The position numbers and the translations under genes were made by a program. Of a stretch of 20,819 nt of DNA, positions 20,301 through 20,819 are shown in pieces; within the stretch, counting starts at the first letter, position 1; every line of letters starts with the position of its first letter. Under the pieces are notes generated by a model. That model made no database searches and was not told the origin of the DNA. It was given only the letters and a program-made list of their open reading frames with translations. This DNA comes from Pleurobrachia bachei (taxonomy: Eukaryota > Ctenophora > Tentaculata > Cydippida > Pleurobrachiidae): assembly GCA_000695325.1 (NCBI GenBank), contig AVPN01000270.1, positions 8,797-29,615 on the forward strand. Direction: 5' to 3'.

Positions 20301-20563
20301 GACAGTAGTCCGTGATGCACGATGATATAAGATAAATGAAAGCATGTGAAAAGCAAAAGTATCAAAAAAACTGCTGGCTTCGTTGCTTTAACAACTTTAA
20401 AAGTTGTCAACTTTTGAAAGACTGCTCAAATAAAGATCAGTCATCAGGAACATACCATTTGCTTCTGGATGCTCATGTTGTCAACTTCAGTTGGTGAAAT
20501 CACGACCAATTCTTCCTTACTCAAATTTTTATTCCTTCCAGACTCCCGGGTACCTTTCTTCAT
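270..20563 (-). CDS. ACACA: Acetyl-CoA carboxylase, animal multidomain type; 24 exons, 3' part outside window
   Basis: ACC is a biotin enzyme that carboxylates acetyl-CoA to malonyl-CoA, the committed step of fatty-acid synthesis. Twenty-four exons with GT-AG borders and matching phases were placed by translating the minus strand and comparing with remembered vertebrate ACC1. They sum to 4645 nt, about 1548 residues. Order: regulatory N-terminus (1-72), biotin carboxylase (about 73-600, glycine loop [10 protein letters not shown] at 286-295, [10 protein letters not shown] at 409-418), biotin-transferase linker region (about 600-727), biotin carrier (728-800, EVMKM with biotinyl Lys about 758), and central domain (801-1548). 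The last placed exon ends in phase 1 just before the carboxyltransferase region, which must lie beyond position 1. The N-terminus is hydrophilic with no membrane anchor, so this is the cytosolic ACC1-like form. No frame break is seen in any exon. Several exon edges are tandemly duplicated into introns. Confidence 0.95.
630..769 (-). CDS. ACACA: ACC exon 23, central domain
   Basis: It encodes [20 protein letters not shown] and [19 protein letters not shown], matching vertebrate [20 protein letters not shown]…[18 protein letters not shown]. Acceptor TCTCCAG and donor GTATTG; it ends in phase 0. Confidence 0.95.
1148..1655. mobile_element. Candidate foldback/MITE-like non-autonomous DNA transposon
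   Basis: GCGGACTCTAGTGCTA at 1148-1163 and its exact reverse complement at 1640-1655 are perfect 16-bp terminal inverted repeats. The interior has about ten copies, in both orientations, of a GGACTCTWTRTCTAAA-type motif, able to form hairpins. There is no ORF of note. No convincing target-site duplication is visible, so the superfamily is not assigned. Confidence 0.65.
1358..1388. repeat. Short telomere-like (CCCTAA) tract
   Basis: There are four CCCTAACC-type units, one interrupted, inside the candidate foldback element. The flanking CCTAAACC and CCCAAAACC are degenerate versions. It is too short and internal to mark a chromosome end. Confidence 0.75.
2350..2475. repeat. Pyrimidine microsatellite, (CT)n then (CTTT)n
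   Basis: A near-pure pyrimidine run of about 125 bp in ACC intron 22. On the ACC sense strand it is a GA/GAAA purine tract. Long open frames across it are by-products of the repeat. Confidence 0.97.
2707..2904 (-). CDS. ACACA: ACC exon 22, central domain
   Basis: It encodes [20 protein letters not shown], then [29 protein letters not shown] and DYMERE, matching vertebrate FQLELNRMRNFDL…[24 protein letters not shown]. Acceptor TCTCAG and donor GTAAAT; it begins with 2 nt and ends with 1 nt. Confidence 0.96.
3069..3207 (-). CDS. ACACA: ACC exon 21, central domain
   Basis: It encodes [34 protein letters not shown] and [11 protein letters not shown], matching vertebrate LVDHGIRRLTFLVAQK…[23 protein letters not shown]. 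Acceptor CTGCAG and donor GTAAGT; it ends 1 nt into a codon. Confidence 0.96.
3369..3633 (-). CDS. ACACA: ACC exon 20, central domain
   Basis: It encodes [20 protein letters not shown], a Ser/Pro-rich linker, and [12 protein letters not shown], like vertebrate MGGMVSFRTFEDFVRIF…EPIHILNVAIK. Acceptor CCTCAG and donor GTAGAA, ending in phase 0. The linker ([15 protein letters not shown]) is where vertebrate ACC has its second phosphorylated loop, but no specific site is claimed. Confidence 0.93.
3634..4156 (-). other. ACC intron 19 (523 nt)
   Basis: It contains a short repeat of TAGTAGTTAGTC (about 3907 and 3929) and related CTACTAAGTAG strings. No gene seen. Confidence 0.8.
4157..4249 (-). 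CDS. ACACA: ACC exon 19, phase-neutral exon of the central domain
   Basis: It is 93 nt, entering 2 nt and leaving 2 nt into a codon, so skipping keeps the frame. It encodes [20 protein letters not shown] and [10 protein letters not shown], weakly like the vertebrate THVASVSDVLLDN…QRMG stretch. Acceptor ATATCAG and donor GTAAAT. It is probably constitutive because the region aligns with a variable loop of vertebrate ACC, but a cassette use is possible. Confidence 0.75.
4250..4612 (-). other. ACC intron 18 (363 nt)
   Basis: AT-rich, with short GTCTATTATTGCG/GTCTAATATTTGC-like repeats near 4499-4540. No gene seen. Confidence 0.8.
4613..4851 (-). CDS. ACACA: ACC exon 18, central domain
   Basis: It encodes [27 protein letters not shown] and [10 protein letters not shown], matching vertebrate VYVRRAYIAYELNSV…FQFMLPTSHPN. 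Acceptor CACTAG and donor GTACGT; it ends 2 nt into a codon. Confidence 0.93.
4852..5272 (-). other. ACC intron 17 (421 nt) with G-run-rich 5' part
   Basis: On the ACC strand, several GGG runs follow the donor closely (complement of 5190-5258). The rest is unremarkable. Confidence 0.8.
5273..5374 (-). CDS. ACACA: ACC exon 17, central domain
   Basis: It encodes [20 protein letters not shown], then [14 protein letters not shown], matching vertebrate [32 protein letters not shown]. Acceptor CTTCAG and donor GTGAGT; 34 codons, phase 0 at both ends. The donor is followed by a G-run-rich stretch of intron (sense strand). Confidence 0.94.
5534..5653 (-). CDS. ACACA: ACC exon 16, central domain
   Basis: It encodes [20 protein letters not shown] and [11 protein letters not shown], parallel to vertebrate [31 protein letters not shown]. 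Acceptor TTTACAG and donor GTAATA, 40 codons, phase 0 at both ends. A duplicate acceptor edge lies 36 nt upstream. Confidence 0.95.
5644..5692. repeat. Duplicated ACC exon 16 acceptor edge
   Basis: TTCAGAGACACCTG lies at the real junction (about 5643-5656) and again at about 5679-5692, 36 bp away. The intron copy reads VSLNSL and then a stop. Confidence 0.88.
5726..5884 (-). CDS. ACACA: ACC exon 15, central domain; acceptor triplicated
   Basis: It encodes [20 protein letters not shown] and [16 protein letters not shown], matching vertebrate YIFSHAQVTKKNLLVTML…LTDELLNILTELTQL. Acceptor CCCCAG and donor GTAATA; 53 codons, phase 0 at both ends. A second acceptor copy 30 nt upstream is open in frame and would add [10 protein letters not shown]. 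Confidence 0.94.
5871..5990. repeat. Three copies of ACC exon 15 acceptor edge
   Basis: TGTGAGAATATAATCTGGG is at 5871-5889 (real junction) and 5901-5919; a diverged copy is at 5971-5990. The second copy is in frame with exon 15 and open; the third meets a stop. Confidence 0.92.
5885..6638 (-). other. ACC intron 14 (754 nt)
   Basis: Duplicated exon edges sit at both ends (5901-5990 and 6565-6613). The middle is AT-rich with a 12-bp palindrome GCGTGATCACGC at 6030-6041. No gene seen. Confidence 0.85.
6565..6647. repeat. Three copies of ACC exon 14 donor edge (17 bp)
   Basis: TCACGTACCGACAAGAC occurs at 6565-6581, 6597-6613 and 6631-6647; the last spans the real donor. A shorter fragment (ATCACGTAC) lies at about 6545. 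In the ACC sense each intron copy reads CTTTAG, an 8-nt exon-end fragment, then GTACGT. Confidence 0.93.
6639..6821 (-). CDS. ACACA: ACC exon 14, central domain; both edges duplicated
   Basis: It encodes [20 protein letters not shown], then [28 protein letters not shown] and ISQVLS. This fits vertebrate [20 protein letters not shown]…HYDKCVFALREE. Acceptor GCCAG, donor GTACGT, 61 codons, phase 0 at both ends. A copy of its first ~48 bases with its own acceptor lies at 6895-6945, and its donor edge occurs twice more at 6565-6613. Confidence 0.94.
6774..6945. repeat. Duplication of ACC exon 14 acceptor edge (51 bp, 121-bp period)
   Basis: Positions 6774-6824 recur at 6895-6945 with one mismatch; the G/T-rich intron that follows is also similar. 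The intron copy has its own good acceptor (ACTGCAG), but reading on from it gives [18 protein letters not shown] and then a stop. Confidence 0.93.
7090..7371 (-). CDS. ACACA: ACC exon 13, central domain
   Basis: It encodes [40 protein letters not shown] and [11 protein letters not shown], close to vertebrate DPSLPLLELQDIM…QFPSQQIANILDSHAA. It is 94 codons, phase 0 at both ends. The acceptor is doubled: CACTTCAG occurs twice in tandem, and the upstream one keeps the frame. Confidence 0.95.
7372..7967 (-). other. ACC intron 12 (596 nt)
   Basis: A short CA-rich stretch lies near 7623-7680; nothing else is recognised. Confidence 0.8.
7968..8105 (-). CDS. ACACA: ACC exon 12, start of central domain
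   Basis: It encodes [12 protein letters not shown], then [20 protein letters not shown] and GYTFPDE, parallel to vertebrate AELHTG…[21 protein letters not shown]. Acceptor CTACATAG and donor GTAATG. Both borders are phase 0, 46 codons. Confidence 0.93.
8106..9707. other. ACC intron 11, part left of the receptor gene
   Basis: Degenerate GATAGTTGAGGGGTAGAT repeats at about 8142-8265, a TTGTAAACT repeat near 8310-8330, and a degenerate tandem pair near 9336-9425. It must contain the receptor promoter on the plus strand, but no element is convincing. Confidence 0.75.
9708..12203 (+). CDS. Class C G-protein-coupled receptor, mGluR/CaSR-like architecture, intronless, nested in ACC intron 11
   Basis: This is an intact 831-residue ORF, predicted to be a cell-surface receptor acting as a dimer. 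A signal peptide ([14 protein letters not shown], about 1-14) sets the start. Residues about 25-460 form a Venus-flytrap domain with many N-glycosylation sequons. Residues 471-531 are a cysteine-rich linker ([23 protein letters not shown]) typical of mGluR/CaSR/taste receptors and absent from GABA-B. Seven hydrophobic segments run at about 541-568, 581-603, 610-632, 667-690, 708-732, 745-766 and 772-798. Family hallmarks are Cys610 and Cys702 (TM3-ECL2 disulfide), Lys631 in KCWKIYGIF, and Glu744 in PHNFKE, the class C ionic-lock pair. The C-tail is short (about 33 residues). The Ser/Thr-rich amino-acid-binding loop of mGluR (SATS) is replaced by ASVFFDSEL, so the ligand is unknown. No intron or polyadenylation signal is evident. 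Confidence 0.93.
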   Translation: MIPVLLLFLLHRCWSTNDTTCSSNELIMASQDGDYILAGIFNIGTMETVNGTRGCSYTDPNFYSLQRALTFRDTVLKASSEFTTRTNATLGYLIYDGCLDLPTTGVAAVEIARNNKVVGAGAPDRANLTKYAASTLTSFSVPTFASVFFDSELQTLADFPTLFSMMDTEVDEGKLVLHLLDYFGYQFVDIWYHSYSEENALYVYEKHTEKGQGYCARITLLTGAAHAAQEIEEVYAESNDTTESNETTSHHAHEAAADVQIILDNSVTQAKVTLTYMVNELGFRNKIFIFGTSMSRYEYEESLRSIVGSTNTLLFTAHALLNAQIPELNEVLSAPWNETGELLDQYYMQAQGSKCSDTVCPVSSWIPFFKIGGQIIIDRLTEGIETQTLDCPEALREFIYSEVVCTVQNISVELDENVTLHGKIENRVVQFGYDIFIYRPNGTSGSAGKVTPENLDISNPGLLSGLTHRKMCSDNCTPGLYRLFEGEYVAKLPCCWECVDCAANTYSMEINAPQCIRCEDNESSNGNNTSCVMVELEYIALHNSYLIGAIFSFFVGEALAVTFGIIIYRNESRPVIKASDVGYLYNILVSLMLGFMTSMVPMLPPTSTICSLEYTMFLVFTTMTTTNLAWKCWKIYGIFSSSDNFDTPKCSFLFKKKGQLSINIFNQITVLFFVFLNLAIFGPGWVYIKYQATPHDVINPICTVSTDTAAMVTALIPVSLPTFLLLFSLVMAFRMRLFPHNFKETLNIFAATLIVVLCCIMFLTGYTLSDPFFRALLRAIVMFLASLAFLLAIFLPRIAVLMNDADEQSERESVENDVRHFVVRNSNVKLR
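12162..12727. repeat. Degenerate minisatellite (about 13 copies) seeded by the receptor gene's last codons
   Basis: The receptor's final codons plus stop ([12 protein letters not shown] then TAG) recur downstream as units of about 28-61 bp, often 42 bp. I count 13 occurrences of TTGAGATAG including the coding one, each keeping the stop codon. Copies differ at a few bases, so this array is older or less homogenised than the ACC intron 8 array. Confidence 0.9.
12731..12770. repeat. (GA)n-(GT)n-(GA)n microsatellite
   Basis: Follows directly on the receptor-tail minisatellite. Confidence 0.93.
12771..13087. other. ACC intron 11, part right of the receptor minisatellite
   Basis: AT-rich, then a GC-rich GGGGAAGGGG-type stretch at about 13002-13062 next to the exon 11 donor. 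No canonical AATAAA for the receptor transcript is seen. Confidence 0.75.
13088..13307 (-). CDS. ACACA: ACC exon 11, biotin carboxyl carrier domain
   Basis: It encodes [20 protein letters not shown], the biotinylation motif EVMKM and LSGCVHF…[13 protein letters not shown]. The biotin-accepting Lys codon is at 13216-13214, about residue 758. Animal ACC has EVMKM or EVMKMVM here rather than the AMKM of many other biotin enzymes. Acceptor GCTATAG and donor GTATGT; it ends in phase 0. The next intron, 4982 nt, hosts the receptor gene. Confidence 0.97.
13529..13683 (-). CDS. ACACA: ACC exon 10, linker into the biotin carrier
   Basis: It encodes [32 protein letters not shown] and [15 protein letters not shown], strongly like the vertebrate DGGLLLSYDGSSYTT…CVFEKENDPSV. 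Acceptor CCAAAG and donor GTAACT. It starts in phase 0 and ends 2 nt into a codon. Confidence 0.95.
13684..14108 (-). other. ACC intron 9 (425 nt)
   Basis: It carries degenerate GTGTAGCCTAC repeats, including the donor-edge copy at 14048-14060. No gene seen. Confidence 0.8.
14048..14113. repeat. Duplicated ACC exon 9 donor edge
   Basis: TAGCCTACCTCAA occurs at 14101-14113 (real donor) and 14048-14060; a diverged form starts at 13971. The flanks share a further degenerate repeat (AATACAGTTGTA at about 13992 and 14085). Confidence 0.8.
14109..14247 (-). CDS. ACACA: ACC exon 9, linker (biotin-transferase) region
   Basis: It encodes [17 protein letters not shown], then YDNVKYTL and [11 protein letters not shown], matching vertebrate GQVLPAH…VDVELIYEGVKYVL. 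Acceptor TTCCAG and donor GTAGGC at 14108. It starts with 1 nt, completing the exon 8 arginine, and ends in phase 0. The donor edge recurs in the intron at 14048-14060. Confidence 0.95.
14248..14561 (-). other. ACC intron 8, part beyond the 49-bp array
   Basis: Ordinary AT-rich intron with a TTTTTAGG run near 14450-14473; it contains the functional acceptor for exon 9. No gene seen. Confidence 0.8.
14562..16407. repeat. 49-bp tandem array, about 37.7 copies, derived from ACC exon 8 end plus donor
   Basis: Copies start at 14565 (first) through 16378 (38th, partial); the spacing is exactly 37 x 49 bp, and I see no substitution by eye. In the ACC sense each unit is exon 8's last 47 bases followed by the donor GT. 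The rightmost copy is the real exon end. The remainder makes up about 85% of the 2113-nt intron 8. The unit includes a 13-bp quasi-palindrome (TAGAGC-G-GCTCTA). The unit length is not a multiple of three and its frame hits TAA at the splice site, so it is not a protein repeat. The identity of copies implies recent expansion, or possibly assembly over-collapse or over-expansion. Confidence 0.97.
16361..16499 (-). CDS. ACACA: ACC exon 8; its 3' end is the source of the 49-bp array
   Basis: It encodes [20 protein letters not shown], then [20 protein letters not shown] and RAALER, aligned with vertebrate WLDRLIAEK…FLHSLER. Acceptor CTCCCAG and donor GTAATG at 16360-16359. The last 47 coding bases plus GT are one unit of the 49-bp array that fills most of intron 8. 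Only the first donor is productive: reading on gives GAA AGG TAA, an immediate stop. Confidence 0.93.
16615..16730 (-). CDS. ACACA: ACC exon 7, end of biotin carboxylase domain
   Basis: It encodes [18 protein letters not shown], a hallmark ACC stretch, and ends …NDYDTG. Acceptor CTTCAG and donor GTACGT. The 1-nt end phase matches exon 8. Confidence 0.95.
17002..17528 (-). CDS. ACACA: ACC exon 6, biotin carboxylase catalytic region
   Basis: It covers residues 369-543 with [28 protein letters not shown] (catalytic and Mg-ATP-binding Glu, Asn and Arg), [21 protein letters not shown] and QNVWGYFSV followed by [15 protein letters not shown]. Acceptor CCCTCCAG and donor GTGAGT; it ends 2 nt into a codon. 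Confidence 0.97.
17707..17833 (-). CDS. ACACA: ACC exon 5, biotin carboxylase core
   Basis: It encodes [20 protein letters not shown] and [14 protein letters not shown], matching the vertebrate order exactly. The acceptor TTTCAG at 17834-17835 is the first of four near-identical acceptor copies lying in the upstream intron. Donor GTGAGT. It starts with 1 nt and ends in phase 0. Confidence 0.95.
17822..17992. repeat. Four copies of the ACC exon 5 acceptor edge
   Basis: The motif ATATGTCGNGCACTGAA begins at 17822, 17876, 17936 and 17974. In the ACC sense it is TTTCAG followed by the first bases of exon 5. The copy at 17822 is the real junction. Using the next one would read [12 protein letters not shown] and then a stop. 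Confidence 0.9.
17834..18341 (-). other. ACC intron 4 (508 nt)
   Basis: Its 3' third (17834-17992) consists of the acceptor-edge copies. The rest is plain AT-rich intron. Confidence 0.85.
18342..18916 (-). CDS. ACACA: ACC exon 4, biotin carboxylase ATP-grasp region
   Basis: This is the longest exon, residues 135-325. It carries the substrate-side motif [36 protein letters not shown], the ALGDKIASS helix and the ATP-binding glycine loop [10 protein letters not shown]. Acceptor CCCCTTAG and donor GTAAGT are both strong; it ends 2 nt into a codon. A short stretch around residues 235-255 differs from vertebrates, as this loop usually does. Confidence 0.97.
19034..19219 (-). CDS. ACACA: ACC exon 3, start of biotin carboxylase domain
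   Basis: It encodes 62 residues (about 73-134) beginning [13 protein letters not shown] and containing [19 protein letters not shown], the conserved start of the biotin carboxylase fold. Acceptor CTACAG and donor GTTTGT; both borders are phase 0. Confidence 0.95.
19220..19739 (-). other. ACC intron 2 (520 nt)
   Basis: A TTGGTTTGTTTGTGTG repeat is at about 19450-19490. Nothing else is recognised. Confidence 0.8.
19740..19912 (-). CDS. ACACA: ACC exon 2, regulatory N-terminal segment with AMPK-type serine
   Basis: The donor GTAAGA at 19739 is clear and joins in frame to exon 3 (…ESHIL / VATPTEF…, vertebrate …FTVASPAEF…). The upstream border is less sure: TTGTATTTCAG at 19913 gives 57 codons plus 2 nt, and other AGs upstream share the phase. 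The segment [10 protein letters not shown] lines up with the vertebrate AMPK site IRSSMSGLHL, with the Ser codon at 19784-19782 (about residue 58). An internal ATG at 19844-19842 could serve an alternative promoter. Confidence 0.75.
19913..20520 (-). other. ACC intron 1 (608 nt), boundaries tentative
   Basis: It contains a consensus donor GTAAGT (20022) not used in my model, and a CpG-bearing GCGCGTTACATACAGTACC stretch near 20130. Either could mark an alternative first exon. Confidence 0.5.
20521..20563 (-). CDS. ACACA: ACC exon 1 (start codon), shorter donor preferred
   Basis: ATG at 20563-20561 opens [14 protein letters not shown]. Two donors are possible. GTAAGG at 20520 ends the exon in phase 1 and fits the good exon 2 acceptor at 19913-19914. 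GTATGT at 20455 would give 36 codons ending in phase 0, which does not fit that acceptor unless another exon intervenes. I prefer the short form on phase alone. The start is the first ATG in an open frame and the peptide is basic, not a signal or transit peptide I recognise. Confidence 0.6.
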
Positions 20564-20738
20564 GGTAGTGCCGATGAGAGAGGGACAGGCTGCTCAAACG
20601 ACACAGAAAAACGAAAAGTAGTAGTGGTATGATATTTGGCGAGTGTGTGTGTGTATATCTGAGTGTGTAATGTTAGAACGCCCTCGCACTGCAGGATTTG
20701 TCAAGAGTGAGTGGGTGTTTTATTGAGACATTCAGTGA
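20564..20738 (-). promoter_or_regulatory. ACC 5' UTR and promoter region (by position)
   Basis: The region lies directly upstream of the ACC start codon. It has a GT-rich stretch but no TATA box I would defend. The transcription start cannot be placed from sequence. Confidence 0.4.
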
Positions 20739-20777
20739 ATGTTTAGTGAGAGAGAGTGAGAGAGATAGGGAGAGAGC

Positions 20778-20819
<42 letters not shown>
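20739..20819. repeat. (GA)n microsatellite upstream of ACC
   Basis: A purine tract running to the window edge, about 180 bp upstream of the ACC start codon. On the ACC strand it is a (CT)n tract, which in some animals sits in promoters; no function is shown here. Confidence 0.95.

Overview
The window is nuclear DNA from an animal. Its main gene has many phase-consistent GT-AG introns and encodes an animal-type multidomain acetyl-CoA carboxylase (ACC), and a class C G-protein-coupled receptor gene lies inside one of its introns. Both protein families are found across Metazoa. Base composition is not extreme and introns are mostly 100-700 nt, so an invertebrate or early-branching animal is likely, but I cannot name the phylum from the sequence.

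Layout. ACC runs on the minus strand. Its start codon is at 20563-20561, and 24 exons can be placed, ending at 270. The exons encode about 1548 residues in order: an N-terminal regulatory segment with an AMPK-type serine, biotin carboxylase (exons 3-8), the biotin-transferase linker region (exons 8-10), the biotin carboxyl carrier domain with its biotinyl-lysine motif (exon 11), and the long central domain (exons 12-24). The carboxyltransferase domain is not in the window and should lie beyond its left end. Intron 11 (8106-13087) holds an intact, intronless, plus-strand gene (9708-12203) for an 831-residue receptor. That receptor has a signal peptide, Venus-flytrap domain, cysteine-rich domain and seven membrane helices.

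The most striking property is a repeated theme: short tandem duplications that start exactly at exon ends. At least seven ACC splice junctions have one or more extra copies of the exon edge plus splice site in the adjoining intron. The extreme case is intron 8, where the last 47 exon bases and the donor GT form a 49-bp unit repeated about 37.7 times without visible variation (14562-16407). The receptor gene shows the same thing at its stop codon, whose last ~42 bases seed a 13-copy degenerate minisatellite. Most copies would give a premature stop if used. One acceptor copy in front of exon 15 would insert 10 residues in frame.

Intron 22 (770-2706) carries a candidate foldback-type non-autonomous DNA transposon with perfect 16-bp terminal inverted repeats, many internal inverted copies of a short motif and a telomere-like core. 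It also holds a long pyrimidine microsatellite. The ACC upstream region ends in a GA microsatellite. The two genes have no evident shared pathway: ACC makes cytosolic malonyl-CoA, while the receptor would act at the cell surface. Their link is positional, as a nested antisense pair.
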